Positions 15,850 to 24,842 of a stretch of DNA of 64,000 nt are shown here, piece after piece. The DNA comes from Archangium minus (GTDB lineage Bacteria > Myxococcota > Myxococcia > Myxococcales > Myxococcaceae), in contig NZ_CP043494.1 of assembly GCF_044360475.1 (NCBI RefSeq), positions 7,440,001 to 7,504,000 of the forward strand. Direction: 5' to 3'. Both the position numbers and the translations under genes were made by a program. Position 1 is the first letter of the stretch. Each line of letters opens with the position of its first letter. The notes under the pieces were generated by a model. It was not told where the DNA came from and made no database searches. It was given only the letters and a program-made list of their open reading frames with translations.

Positions 15850-17040
15850 ATGACCATCCCCTCTACCCCTGCCGTGAAGACCCCTGGAGAGCACCCGGTG
15901 CTCTCCGCCGTCCGACAGCTTGCCCCCAAGGTGGCCTCCCGCTCCGAGGAGATCGAAACCGCCCGCAGGCTGCCGGCTGACCTCGCCCGCGAGCTGGCCG
16001 AGGCCGGGCTCTTCCGCATGGTGATCCCCGAGACCTACGGTGGCTTCGAGCTCCACCCTGCCCTCGTCGTCGAGGCCGTCGAGGAGATTTCGCGGGCGGA
16101 TGGTTCGACGGGCTGGTGCGTCATGATCGGTGCCCTCACCGCCATGTGCTCGGCCTGGCTGCCCGAGCCAGCCGCGCGCGCCATCTACGGCGCCCCAGAC
16201 GTCATCACCGGCGGAGTGGCCGCGCCTCAGGGGCGCGCCGAGCTTGTCGAGGGCGGTTACCGCGTCACCGGACGCTGGTCCTGGGCAAGTGGCAGCCAGA
16301 ACTGCCGCTGGCTGACGGGAGGCGTGGTGGTGATGAAGGATGGCGCTCCCCGCATGGTGCGCGAGGGAGTTCCCGAGACGCGCGTGCTCCTCTTCCCCAT
16401 CGAGGATGTGACGCTGCACGACACCTGGCATGCCGCGGGTCTGTGCGGCACGGGCAGCGGCGACATGGAGGTGCGGGACGTCTTCGTGCCCGCCGAGCGC
16501 AGCCTGTCACTCGTCGTCGAGCGCCCGCGTGTCGACCGTCCGCTCTACGGCCTCCCCGCCTTCGGACTGCTGGGGCTGGGCCTTCCGGCCGTCGGGCTCG
16601 GCATCGCCCGCCGCGCCATCGATGAGCTGACGGCGCTGGCGCCTCAGAAGAAGATCATGCCGCTCGGCCGCCATGCCATCGCCACCCGGCCGGCGGTGCA
16701 GGAGGCCGTGGCCGAGGCCGAAGCCACCCTGCGCGCCGCACGTGCCTTCCTGATGGAGACGGTGAACACCACCTACGAGGCCGCCACGCGCCGCGAGGTG
16801 ACCCTGCGCCACCGGGCGGAGCTGCGGCTGGCCTATACCCACGCCATGAAGAGCTCCGCGCGCGTGGTGGACCGGATGTACGAAATGGCGGGAGGCGCGG
16901 CCGTCTACCGCGCCAGTCCCTTGCAGCGCTGCCTGCGCGACATCCACGTCGCCACGCAGCACGCCATGGTGTCCCAGCCTACGCTGGAGCTCATCGGCAG
17001 CGTGCTGCTCGGCCAGGAAGCCAACACGGTCATGCTCTGA
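15850..17040 (+). CDS. acyl-CoA dehydrogenase family protein (flavin monooxygenase-like)
   Basis: 396 aa. N-terminal LPADLARELAEAGLFRMVIPETYGGFE, the middle DGSTGWCVMIG and GRWSWASGSQNCRWLTGG, and the C-terminal helical bundle (HRAELRLAYTHAMKSSARVVDRMYEMAGGAAVY) match the ACAD fold. The Acyl-CoA_dh_2-like C-terminus and the Ser/Trp-rich middle are closer to the HsaA/HpaB-type flavin-dependent hydroxylases than to beta-oxidation enzymes; the usual catalytic Glu is not evident. A partner flavin reductase is not adjacent. Start ATG 15850. Confidence 0.75.
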   Translation: MTIPSTPAVKTPGEHPVLSAVRQLAPKVASRSEEIETARRLPADLARELAEAGLFRMVIPETYGGFELHPALVVEAVEEISRADGSTGWCVMIGALTAMCSAWLPEPAARAIYGAPDVITGGVAAPQGRAELVEGGYRVTGRWSWASGSQNCRWLTGGVVVMKDGAPRMVREGVPETRVLLFPIEDVTLHDTWHAAGLCGTGSGDMEVRDVFVPAERSLSLVVERPRVDRPLYGLPAFGLLGLGLPAVGLGIARRAIDELTALAPQKKIMPLGRHAIATRPAVQEAVAEAEATLRAARAFLMETVNTTYEAATRREVTLRHRAELRLAYTHAMKSSARVVDRMYEMAGGAAVYRASPLQRCLRDIHVATQHAMVSQPTLELIGSVLLGQEANTVML

Positions 17041-17064
17041 GCGGCATGACCGTGCCCGGACACG

Positions 17065-19281
17065 TCAGGCCTTCATCTCCATGCTGACGCGGGCGGGCGC
17101 ATCCCCGGACGAGGACGAACCCGAGCCAGAAGAGCCCGACGAGCTGCCGGTGGAGACGGCCGCGGGCTTGTCCTCGGCCATGGCCGCCTTCTCCAGGGCG
17201 GCCTTCTCCAGGGCCAGCTTCATCAGAGCGCTCTCATCGGCGGCGCGACGGGCCTCGCGCTCCTTGTAGCGGCGGATGGCGGGGGCCATGATCTCACCGA
17301 TGAGGCCCCGGTAGTCCATGCCGGCGCCCTGGGCGATCAGCACCAGGTCGCTCCAGCCCGGCGTGAGGCCCGGCAGCGGGTTGCACTCGATGAAGTAGAT
17401 GCGGCCCTTGTCGTCCATGCGGAAGTCGATGCGCGCCACGTCGCGGCACCCCAGCGCCATGAACGAGTTGCGCGCCGCGGCCCTGAGCTTCTCCAGCAGC
17501 GCAGGCTCGAGCTTCGCCGGCGCGTCGTAGCGGATGCGATCCGTCCAATCCAGCTTGTGCTCGAAGCTGTAGATGGGCGTCTTCTCCGTCTTGTCCAGGA
17601 AGACGATCTCCATGGGCGGCAACACGCGCGGGCGGCGCTCGCCGAGCAGGCCCACGGTGAACTCACGCCCGCCGATGTACTCCTCGATGAGCGCGGGCTG
17701 CTGGTACTTGGTGACGATTTCCTTCACCACCTCGCGCAGCTCGGCCTCGCTGTGGCAGACGCTCTTGCTCACCACGCCCTTGGAGGAGCCCTCGGCCACC
17801 GGCTTCACCATGAGCGGGAAGCTGGTGAACTCCTTGTTGAGCCGCTCCTTGCCCGTGTGCATGAGCTGGAAGTTGGGCGTGTGGATGCCGGCCTGGCGGA
17901 CGATCTTCTTGGCCAGCGCCTTGTCCAGCGCGATGGAGAGCGTGGCCGGATCCGAGCCCGTGTACGGGATGTCCAGCAGCTCCAGCATGGCCGGCACCTG
18001 GCTCTCGCGGTTGCGACCCTTGAAGCCCTCGGCGATGTTGAAGACGATGTCCAGCGGCGTGCTCGCCAGCACGCTGGGCAGCTCCGCCGTGGCCTCCAGG
18101 TCCACCACCTCGTGGCCCCACGAAGCAATGGCCTCGCGGATGGCCTGCAGCGTGGTGGGCGAGTCGTACTCGGCCTCGCTGTCCTCCACGGACGCGCCTT
18201 CCGCCACGGGCTTCACGCGCTTGACGTTGTAGGTGAAGCCCACGCGCAGCGGGCCCGACTTGCGCGTCGGCTTGCCCTGGCGCTTGCCGTCCTTGATCTT
18301 GTAGCGCCGCGCCGCGCTCTGGATGATGGCGTTGACGACGCCGTCCAGGTGCATGCCCTCGAGGGCCGCGGCGGCGTAGATGCCCGCGCCCGGCTCCAGG
18401 CTGGGCAGCGCGTTGAGCTCCAGGAAGTACGGCACGCCCGCGTCGCTCAGCCGGAAGTCGATGCGCCCCAGGTCTCGGCAGTCGAGCACCTGGAGGATCT
18501 TCTTCGACATGTTGCGCATCTCCTCGGCCACCTTCGGGGGAAGGTTGGCCGGGGCGCGCACCTTCACGGCGCTCTCCCGCTTCGTCTTCAGCTCGTAGTC
18601 GTAGATGGCGTACTTGCGCCCGGCGATGGCGGCCGGGTCGATGTCGTACTCCACCGGGCTGAGCACGCCGTCATGGTCGTTCTGCACCGCCGGCAGGTAG
18701 GGGACGGTGATGTCCTTGCCGCTGATGAACTCCTCGACGAGGACGCCGGCCGGATAGCGCGACAGCGCCTGCGCCACCTTCTCGCGGGCCTGCTCGACCG
18801 TCTCGGCCACCGAGTCCTGGGTGATGCCCTTCGAGGAGCCCTCGAAGTTGGGCTTGATGATGACGGGGAAGCGCAGGTCCTCGACCTTGAGCTCGTTGAG
18901 CTTCTCGACGAACTGCCAGCCGGGGGTGCGGATGCCGTGCTTGGACAGGACGAGCTTGGTGAGCTGCTTGTCCAGCGTCACCGCCAGCGCGTACGCGTCC
19001 GAGCCGGTGTACGCGAAACCGAGCTCCTCGAAGAGCGCCGGGTAGAAGGCCTCACGGAAGCGACCGCGGCGACCCTCGGCGATGTTGAAGATGAGGTCCG
19101 GGCTGTAGGCCTCGAGCCGAGCGACGGTGCGGGAGGCCGGGCCGCTCACCTCGAAGCGCTCCAGACGGTGGCCGAGCCGCTCGATGGCGGCGGCCAGCGT
19201 GTTCACGGTCTCCTGGGTATCGAACTCCGCCTCGTCTTCCGAGTCGGACAACCTGAGGTTGTAGGTCAGCGCGATGCGCAA
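17065..19281 (-). CDS. fused tandem D-Ala-D-Ala ligase-like ATP-grasp protein
   Basis: 738 aa with two complete Ddl-like ATP-grasp units, ~1-328 and ~344-678. Each opens with LRxxxTYN, has an FNIAEG loop, a TGSD segment, a KPxxEGSSKG ATP loop, and Mg ligands in RIDFR (D275; D619) and ELN/ECN (E288/N290; E632/N634). Both active sites look intact. Ddl enzymes are normally single units that form dipeptides; the product here is unknown. The tail (~680-738) is Glu/Ala then Ser/Gly-rich. Start TTG 19281 is chosen (AAGGGG 6-7 bp upstream, matches the second half's start); the open frame extends to 19317. It is last in an operon with the DUF4177-like and RDD genes. Confidence 0.75.
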   Translation of the reverse strand: MRIALTYNLRLSDSEDEAEFDTQETVNTLAAAIERLGHRLERFEVSGPASRTVARLEAYSPDLIFNIAEGRRGRFREAFYPALFEELGFAYTGSDAYALAVTLDKQLTKLVLSKHGIRTPGWQFVEKLNELKVEDLRFPVIIKPNFEGSSKGITQDSVAETVEQAREKVAQALSRYPAGVLVEEFISGKDITVPYLPAVQNDHDGVLSPVEYDIDPAAIAGRKYAIYDYELKTKRESAVKVRAPANLPPKVAEEMRNMSKKILQVLDCRDLGRIDFRLSDAGVPYFLELNALPSLEPGAGIYAAAALEGMHLDGVVNAIIQSAARRYKIKDGKRQGKPTRKSGPLRVGFTYNVKRVKPVAEGASVEDSEAEYDSPTTLQAIREAIASWGHEVVDLEATAELPSVLASTPLDIVFNIAEGFKGRNRESQVPAMLELLDIPYTGSDPATLSIALDKALAKKIVRQAGIHTPNFQLMHTGKERLNKEFTSFPLMVKPVAEGSSKGVVSKSVCHSEAELREVVKEIVTKYQQPALIEEYIGGREFTVGLLGERRPRVLPPMEIVFLDKTEKTPIYSFEHKLDWTDRIRYDAPAKLEPALLEKLRAAARNSFMALGCRDVARIDFRMDDKGRIYFIECNPLPGLTPGWSDLVLIAQGAGMDYRGLIGEIMAPAIRRYKEREARRAADESALMKLALEKAALEKAAMAEDKPAAVSTGSSSGSSGSGSSSSGDAPARVSMEMKA

Positions 19282-19898
19282 GGCTTTCCCCTTCTGGACT
19301 TCTTGAACGTGCGGCACCGGCGAACCCGGGCCGCGGACAAAAACCGGCCCGGGACGCGAGCGGGCGCCACGGGCGTGCGTGCTGCAACCGTTGCTCCGGC
19401 GACGACCTTCCCGTCCACCACCTGCGTCTGCGCCCAGGTATCACCGAGCCGCCAACCAAGCGGATCCCTCACCACGCGCAGGGCCTCGATACCTCCAATG
19501 ACCACCAGACCTGCCAGACCGGCCACCAACCCGAGGGGCGGAGGCATCATCCCCAAGAGGACGATGAGCGCCAGCGGCGCATTGCGCAGGGTGCTGTCGC
19601 GGTGGCGCGCGGCTGACTGCGTGGGCAGGTGCATCACCTTCACGCCGAAGATGCGCTTGCCCACGCTCTGGCCCTGGAGCATGCCGTCGGCCAGCAGCAG
19701 GAAGAGCAGCGCCACCACGCCGCCCGCGGCACCACACACCACGTGGAGCCCCCACGCCACGGCGACGTCCACGATGCGTGCACCCAGCCGCATCCACAGC
19801 GAAGCCTTGGGATAGGGCGAGCCGAGCTCTTCCCCGTCGTGCACCACGCGAAGGCCGGGACGGCGAGGGGCGGAGTAGACCGGATGCGAGGCGCTCAC
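19266..19898 (-). CDS. RDD family membrane protein
   Basis: 210 aa starting at GTG 19898. It has the RDD pattern: RLGARIVDVAVAWGLHVV, a hydrophobic helix rich in Gly/Ala (VVALLFLLLADG), GQSVGKRIFGVKVMHL, NAPLALIVLLGM and a third helix. These proteins sit in the inner membrane and are often transport-related. The C-terminal ~45 residues (TVAARTPVAPARVPGRF) are basic and low-complexity. It overlaps the upstream gene by 4 bp (GTGA) and the ATP-grasp start by ~16 bp, so the three genes are translationally linked. Confidence 0.75.
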   Translation of the reverse strand: MSASHPVYSAPRRPGLRVVHDGEELGSPYPKASLWMRLGARIVDVAVAWGLHVVCGAAGGVVALLFLLLADGMLQGQSVGKRIFGVKVMHLPTQSAARHRDSTLRNAPLALIVLLGMMPPPLGLVAGLAGLVVIGGIEALRVVRDPLGWRLGDTWAQTQVVDGKVVAGATVAARTPVAPARVPGRFLSAARVRRCRTFKKSRRGKPCASR

Positions 19899-20443
19899 TC
19901 TTCGGGCTCCAGGATGAGACCCCGCTCGGGGCGCTCGGGCTCGTCCAGGCCCGCGAGCTGCGCGAGTCGCTCATGGGCGCTCACCGTGCCCGGGGGCCGC
20001 TGGTAGGTGTACGAGGAAGTGGCGGCGGCATTGCCGGTGAAGTCCGGCGAGGACACCAGCGCGGCCGTAGGCGAGCCCGTCTCGGACATCTCCCTCAGCC
20101 GGCCGCGCGCGGCCTCCACGTCATGGGTGGCTGGCTCGCCCTCGCGCGTGAAGAAGACGAAGGCCATGGCCGGACGCTTGGAGGACTCGCGCATGGCGAA
20201 CTGCACGCCATCCAACACCCAACCCTTGGAGCTCCACTCATTCACCGTGCGCTCGAGTGTCCCTTCGTCGACGGTGGACAGCTCGACAACCTTGTACTGA
20301 AGCGGGCCCGCGGGACGTGGCGCGGCGGCGGGCACAGCGGTGCGGGCGGCACCCGGACGCTTACCGGCGCGCAGCGGGCGACGGGTCGCGGTCGAGGGGG
20401 CCGCCTTGCGATTGGGGGGCCGTTTCTTCTTGCGGGTGGCCAT
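19895..20443 (-). CDS. DUF4177-like protein with basic N-terminus
   Basis: 182 aa. Residues 1-45 are Lys/Arg/Ala/Pro-rich (MATRKKKRPPNRKAAP). Then LQYKVVELSTVDEGTLERTVNEWSSKGWVLDGVQFAM is the short alpha-beta DUF4177-type module (YKVV..L...LNE.g..GWEl). The C-terminal region is acidic and ends with EPERPERGLILEPEE. It is first in the operon with the RDD and tandem ATP-grasp genes, overlapping the former by 4 bp. Function unknown. Confidence 0.65.
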   Translation of the reverse strand: MATRKKKRPPNRKAAPSTATRRPLRAGKRPGAARTAVPAAAPRPAGPLQYKVVELSTVDEGTLERTVNEWSSKGWVLDGVQFAMRESSKRPAMAFVFFTREGEPATHDVEAARGRLREMSETGSPTAALVSSPDFTGNAAATSSYTYQRPPGTVSAHERLAQLAGLDEPERPERGLILEPEE

Positions 20444-20480
20444 GGCCGATCAGGATCTTTGAGATGCTACGCCCTCACCG

Positions 20481-21452
20481 TCAACCGAGCAGCTTCGCGG
20501 CCTCGAGCGAGTGGTACGTAATGATGAGATCCGAACCGGCGCGCTTGATGGAGGTGAGAATCTCCAGCATCAGCCGATCTCCGTCGACCCACCCGTTCTG
20601 CGCGGCAGCCTTCACCATGGAGTACTCGGCGGACACGTTGTAGGCGACCACCGGCACGTCCACGCGCTCGCGCACCCGGTGGATGACGTCGAGGTAGGAC
20701 AGTGCGGGCTTCACCATGATCATGTCCGCGCCCTCCTCCAGGTCCAGGTCGACCTCCTTGAGGGCCTCGCGCACGTTGCCGGGATCCATCTGGTGGGTGC
20801 GGCGATCACCGAACTGGGGCGTGCTCTGGGCGGCCTCGCGGAAGGGTCCGTAGAAGCCGGAGGCGTACTTGGCCGCGTAGGACAGGATGGGCACCTCGGT
20901 GAGCTTCACCTCGTCGAGCGCCGAGCGGATGGCAGCGACACGCCCGTCCATCATGTCCGAGGGGGCAATGACGTCCGCGCCGGCCTGGGCACACGTCACC
21001 GCCATCTGTGCGAGCAGCGGCAGCGTGGCGTCGTTGGCGACATGGCCGCCCTCAATGACGCCGCAGTGGCCGTGGTCCGTGTACTCGCACAGGCACACGT
21101 CCACGATGACGAGCATGTCCGGGATGGCGTTTTTGATCTCCCGAACGGCGCGCTGAACGATGCCCTCACGCGCGTAGGCCTGGGAGCCCTGGGCGTCCTT
21201 GTGATCCGGGATGCCGAAGAGGAGCACCGCGGGCACACCGAGCGCCTTGGCCTGCTTCGCCTCGGCGACGGCATGCTCCAGCGACAGGTTGAACACGCCG
21301 GGCATGGAGCCGATCGGACGGCGGATGTCCCGGCCCTCGACGACGAAGAGCGGATAGATGAAGTCCGAGGGGGCGAGCGTGGTCTCTCGCACCATCTCTC
21401 GGAGTGCCGGGGAACGGCGCAGGCGACGGGGGCGATGGATCGGAAAGGACAT
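20481..21452 (-). CDS. hemB: delta-aminolevulinic acid dehydratase (porphobilinogen synthase)
   Basis: 323 aa from ATG 21452. HemB condenses two 5-aminolevulinate molecules to porphobilinogen in haem and tetrapyrrole synthesis. The zinc site is intact: C120, C122 and C130 in DVCLCEYTDHGHCGV. The Schiff-base lysines are K195 (YAAKYASGFYGPF) and K248 (MIMVKPALSYLDV). The frame extends upstream to 21632, but that stretch is not HemB-like, and ATG 21452 begins the family start MSFPIHRPRRLRR. The gene appears monocistronic. Confidence 0.95.
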   Translation of the reverse strand: MSFPIHRPRRLRRSPALREMVRETTLAPSDFIYPLFVVEGRDIRRPIGSMPGVFNLSLEHAVAEAKQAKALGVPAVLLFGIPDHKDAQGSQAYAREGIVQRAVREIKNAIPDMLVIVDVCLCEYTDHGHCGVIEGGHVANDATLPLLAQMAVTCAQAGADVIAPSDMMDGRVAAIRSALDEVKLTEVPILSYAAKYASGFYGPFREAAQSTPQFGDRRTHQMDPGNVREALKEVDLDLEEGADMIMVKPALSYLDVIHRVRERVDVPVVAYNVSAEYSMVKAAAQNGWVDGDRLMLEILTSIKRAGSDLIITYHSLEAAKLLG

Positions 21453-21510
21453 GGGCCGACGGTATAAACCCTCGGCGCCCCCCGGGAAGGAATTCTCTCC
21501 TCGGGGCTGC

Positions 21511-21720
21511 TTAGACAGTAGCCAGGCGCCAGCTCTCGTTAAGCCGCTCTCGCTGCCTGCGCAGGCGATCGATCCGGCGCTCGGCCAGCTCCGCCTCATG
21601 GACTGCGCGGGCATAGCGCGTCCGGGCCGCATCCGTGTTCTCTGGCAGACCGCGCTCCGCCTCCACCAGCTCTCGCCGCGCCTCGCGCAGCTCTTGTTCC
21701 ATCAGCTCAAGGTTGGACAT
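21511..21720 (-). CDS. small coiled-coil protein, hypothetical
   Basis: 69 aa from ATG 21720 (AGGAGGAA precedes it). The sequence MSNLELMEQELREARRELVE begins a strongly heptad-like, Glu/Arg-rich coiled coil running nearly the full length (to RLRRQRERLNESW), with a Pro/Gly break near residue 30. It would form a dimeric rod or a helical hairpin. No family recognised. It lies upstream of hemB on the same strand, 58 bp from its start. Confidence 0.55.
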   Translation of the reverse strand: MSNLELMEQELREARRELVEAERGLPENTDAARTRYARAVHEAELAERRIDRLRRQRERLNESWRLATV

Positions 21721-21832
21721 GGGTGATTCCTCCTGGACTCCCAGGTAGTGCACACCTCAGGCCACCTGTGACAGGCCGTGCAAGGGCGCGAAACGACAGA
21801 ACCCGAAATACTTGGGAGACCAAAGGATCCAG

Positions 21833-21882
21833 AAAAAAGGTGCGAACAGCGCTTCCCGGGGTGCGCAAAAAAGGTAGCGAAC
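21833..21882. repeat. pair of A6-GGT(A)GCGAAC direct repeats
   Basis: AAAAAAGGTGCGAAC at 21833-21847 and AAAAAAGGTAGCGAAC at 21867-21882 lie 34 bp apart in the gap before the ABC operon. A-tracts are rare in this genome, and one helical-turn multiple apart they could bend DNA or bind a regulator. The rest of 21721-21952 shows nothing else coding. Confidence 0.35.
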
Positions 21883-21952
21883 CGGCGCGTCGCGGGCTCG
21901 GCTGGTGGCTCGCACGGGGTGCGAGGCAATCAACAGAGGGCCCTGTCGTAGA

Positions 21953-22870
21953 GTGGCCATCGTGCCAGCCATCGAAGTCATCGGACTCCGCAAGACCTAC
22001 CGGCGAGCGTTTCGCCCCGGACACGAGGCGCTGCGGGGTGTGGACCTCTCCGTACCGGAAGGCAGTGCGTTCGGGTTGATTGGACCGAACGGCGCGGGGA
22101 AGACGACGTTCATCAAGAGCATCCTGGGCATCGTGCAGCCCACGGGGGGGACTGTGCGGGTGCTCGGTGGATCGCCGGAGGATCCGCGCATCCGGGCCCG
22201 CATCGGCTACCTGCCCGAGCGCCTGCACCTGCCGGGCTCGTGGATGGCGCCGACCTTCCTGGCCACAGTGGCGGGGCTCAAGGGACTGAAGCCGGACAAG
22301 GACGCGAACCTGCGCCTGTTGGAGCGCGTGGGGCTGGCGGACGCGCTGGGCCGGCGCATCGGTGGCTACTCGAAGGGCATGCGCCAGCGCCTGGGGCTGG
22401 CGGCGGCGCTGCTGGGCAACCCTGCCCTGCTGATCCTCGACGAGCCCACGGACGGCATTGATCCCCTGGGCCGAGTCGAGGTGCGGCGGATCCTCCAGGA
22501 GGAGGTACAGCAGGGCACCACCCTCTTCCTCAACTCTCACCTGCTGGCGGAGACCGAGCGGCTGTGCGACCGGGTGGCGATCCTCGGGGAAGGCAAGGTG
22601 CTGCGCGAGGGACGGTTGGAGGAGCTATCGCGAGCCAGCTCGCGGTGGGCAGTGCGCTTCGCGCCGGGAGCGGACGCGGGGGCGCTGGCGGGGGTGGGCT
22701 TCACGGCGGGAGGCGCCGAGGGGCTGTACCATGTGGAGGCAGCGGACGTGGCGGGGCTGAACGCGGCGCTGGATAAAGCGCGGGCCACGGGAGCGCTGCT
22801 GGTGGAGCTCAAGCGGGACGGACAGGATCTGGAGGCCGTGCTGGCCTCGGCCATGGGGGTGGCGGCATGA
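21953..22870 (+). CDS. ABC transporter ATP-binding protein (ABC-2 type)
   Basis: 305 aa from GTG 21953 (GTG 21962 is nearly equal). Walker A GPNGAGKTT, Q-loop region IGYLPERLHLPG, signature YSKGMRQR, Walker B LLILDEPT and switch His in NSHLLAE are all present. The sequence suits exporters of the NatA/CcmA type. A ~75-residue C-terminal extension (SSRWAVRFAPGADAG..) follows the ATPase core. It overlaps the permease gene by 4 bp (ATGA at 22867). Substrate unknown. Confidence 0.88.
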   Translation: MAIVPAIEVIGLRKTYRRAFRPGHEALRGVDLSVPEGSAFGLIGPNGAGKTTFIKSILGIVQPTGGTVRVLGGSPEDPRIRARIGYLPERLHLPGSWMAPTFLATVAGLKGLKPDKDANLRLLERVGLADALGRRIGGYSKGMRQRLGLAAALLGNPALLILDEPTDGIDPLGRVEVRRILQEEVQQGTTLFLNSHLLAETERLCDRVAILGEGKVLREGRLEELSRASSRWAVRFAPGADAGALAGVGFTAGGAEGLYHVEAADVAGLNAALDKARATGALLVELKRDGQDLEAVLASAMGVAA

Positions 22871-23703
22871 GGGGCGTGCTGGGAATCGCGGCCTACGTGT
22901 TGCGCGAGGCGGCCTCGCGCAAGTTCATCCTGGCCTTCCTGTTGGGCGTCACGGGCGTGCTGGTGACGCTGTCGCTGAGCCTGAAGATCGAGGTGGTGGA
23001 CGGGGCGCTGGCGGCCTCGCGGCTGTTCGGCGAGGTGATGCGCACGGACATCCGTGCGGTGGACGTAGCGCTCAAGCCGGTGTTCATGGCGGCGTCGGCC
23101 ATCGTCTTCTACGGGGGCATCCTGTTCGGCATCGTCTCGTGCTCGGACTTCGCGCCGAGCCTGCTGTCGCCGGGCCGTATCGAGCACCTGCTCGCCCTGC
23201 CCTTGCGCCGCTGGCACATCCTGGCCGGGACGTTCCTCGGGGTGATGACGCTGGCGGTGATGGGGGCGCTGTACGGCTCGGTGGGGCTGGTGCTCATCTT
23301 CGGGGTGAAGACGGGGTACTGGACGGCGGGCCCGGTGATCGCGGCGCTGCTCGCGTGCGTGAGCTTCGCGGCGGTGTACGCGGTGATGCTGACGACGGCG
23401 ACGCTGATCCGCAGCGCGGCCCTGTGCGCGGCGCTGGGGGGAGTCACCCTGGTGGCGGGCATCATCGCGGGCTTCCGGACGAAGATTGCGCCCTTCATTG
23501 AGGAGGGACTGAGCCGAGACCTCTTCAAGTCGGTGACGTTGATATTGCCGCGGCTGTCTTCACTGGCGCAGGCGAGCATGGACCTGGCGGCCTCGACGCC
23601 GCTGGGGGTGCAGTCACTGACGATGTTGCTGGTGGGCGTGTTTGTGTTCGGTCTGGCAGTGCTAAGCGTGGGCTTCTGGTGGTTCGAGGGGAGGGACTAC
23701 TAA
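22867..23703 (+). CDS. ABC-2 type permease
   Basis: 278 aa with about six hydrophobic segments: RKFILAFLLGVTGVLVTLSLSL near the start, VFMAASAIVFYGGILFGIVSC, a central cluster VMTLAVMGALYGSVGLVLIF, VIAALLACVSFAAVYAVML, ALGGVTLVAGIIAGF, and a C-terminal LLVGVFVFGLAVLSVGFWW. A cytoplasmic loop includes LLSPGRIEHLLALPLRRW, like that of ABC-2 permeases that sit next to their ATPase. The stop overlaps the start of the third gene by 1 bp (TAATG). Confidence 0.8.
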   Translation: MRGVLGIAAYVLREAASRKFILAFLLGVTGVLVTLSLSLKIEVVDGALAASRLFGEVMRTDIRAVDVALKPVFMAASAIVFYGGILFGIVSCSDFAPSLLSPGRIEHLLALPLRRWHILAGTFLGVMTLAVMGALYGSVGLVLIFGVKTGYWTAGPVIAALLACVSFAAVYAVMLTTATLIRSAALCAALGGVTLVAGIIAGFRTKIAPFIEEGLSRDLFKSVTLILPRLSSLAQASMDLAASTPLGVQSLTMLLVGVFVFGLAVLSVGFWWFEGRDY

Positions 23704-24830
23704 TGCAGCGGCGTCGTGGACTGTGGCTGGTGTTCGCGGTGGTGCTGTTCGGCCTGGCCGCGTGGCTGATGCTGTCCGGACAGGGCGAGGAAGAGGCCCC
23801 TGCCCCGCAGAAGGTGGCGTTCCCGAACCGGCTCCGGCCGCAGGAGCGCGAGCGCATGGAGAAGCGGCGCACGTACGTGATGCCGGTGGTGGACGCGGGG
23901 ACGGAGCAGAAGCCAGTGCGCCCGAGCGATCCGGTGTTGGCGGCGCTGCCCCGAGGCAAGGGGAAGACGGCGATGGTCATCGAGGCCAACGCCATCCGCC
24001 ACTCGCCCATTGGGGAGCTGCTGCTCGAGTGTTTGATGAACCGGGGCGGCAAGGACCTGGAGCAGTTCAAGCAGGAGACGGGCGTGGATCCGTTGCAGGA
24101 CCTGGATCGAATGGTCCTCACGGACGACGGGGTGATCATCTCGGGCAACTTCGGGAACGAGCGCCTGAAGGAGATGCTGACGGGGCGGGGCTCGACGAAC
24201 TACGACTACGGGGACGGGGCACGACTCTTCGAGCTCCAGTCCGAGCGCAAGCTGCCGGACGGCACCGTGGCGAAGAGGAGCGGACCGCCGGTGGGCCTGT
24301 GGAACAACCAGATGCTGGTGTTCGGAAGGACGCCGGACAGCGTGAAGGAGGTCATCGACCGGGTGGAGGGACGCGGACCGGACGAGCCGCCGGTGATCTC
24401 CGAGGGCAGCACGTACGGGGAGATGTACGGGGTGATCTCGGTGGAGCGGCTCAAGAGAATGTTACCGCCAGATCAGCACGAGCTGGCGACGAGGTTGGCC
24501 GAGGTGGCGGAGAACGTGGAGCTGCACGTGGACGCGAGCTCGGACTTCGCGATGACGGCGCATGTGACGGGGCCGAACGCGGACAAGGTGACGGACCTGG
24601 GCAAGTCACTGGGCGGAGCGCTGTCGCTGGCGCGGATGAGGGCGCAGGCCGAGGGCGAAAATGAGTTGGCGCAGCTGCTGGACTTCGCGAAGGTGCGGCC
24701 GGACGGCGACCAGTTCAAGCTGGAGCTGGCGGTGCCGCTCGAGGCCATCAAGCAGCAGCTCGCGTTCTGCCGCGAGCAACAGGAGCCGAAAGAGAGCGGC
24801 GAGCAGGAGGCCGCGGAGCAGCCCCGCTGA
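23703..24830 (+). CDS. membrane-anchored hypothetical protein, third gene of the ABC operon
   Basis: 375 aa from ATG 23703, which shares a base with the permease stop. MQRRRGLWLVFAVVLFGLAAWLML is an uncleaved signal anchor. The rest is soluble and periplasmic: PLQDLDRMVLTDDGVIISGNF, GRGSTNYDYGDGARLF and ENVELHVDASSDF suggest repeated alpha-beta modules. The end is Glu-rich with one Cys. No family recognised, but its place in the operon suggests it works with the exporter, perhaps as an adaptor or a substrate. Confidence 0.6.
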   Translation: MQRRRGLWLVFAVVLFGLAAWLMLSGQGEEEAPAPQKVAFPNRLRPQERERMEKRRTYVMPVVDAGTEQKPVRPSDPVLAALPRGKGKTAMVIEANAIRHSPIGELLLECLMNRGGKDLEQFKQETGVDPLQDLDRMVLTDDGVIISGNFGNERLKEMLTGRGSTNYDYGDGARLFELQSERKLPDGTVAKRSGPPVGLWNNQMLVFGRTPDSVKEVIDRVEGRGPDEPPVISEGSTYGEMYGVISVERLKRMLPPDQHELATRLAEVAENVELHVDASSDFAMTAHVTGPNADKVTDLGKSLGGALSLARMRAQAEGENELAQLLDFAKVRPDGDQFKLELAVPLEAIKQQLAFCREQQEPKESGEQEAAEQPR

Positions 24831-24842
24831 CTCCAGCCTCGC

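Noticed and set aside
17557..19815. 752-aa plus-strand open frame
   Set aside because: It lies antisense to the tandem ATP-grasp gene and is His/Arg/Ala-rich with no domain, as expected for a GC-rich shadow frame.
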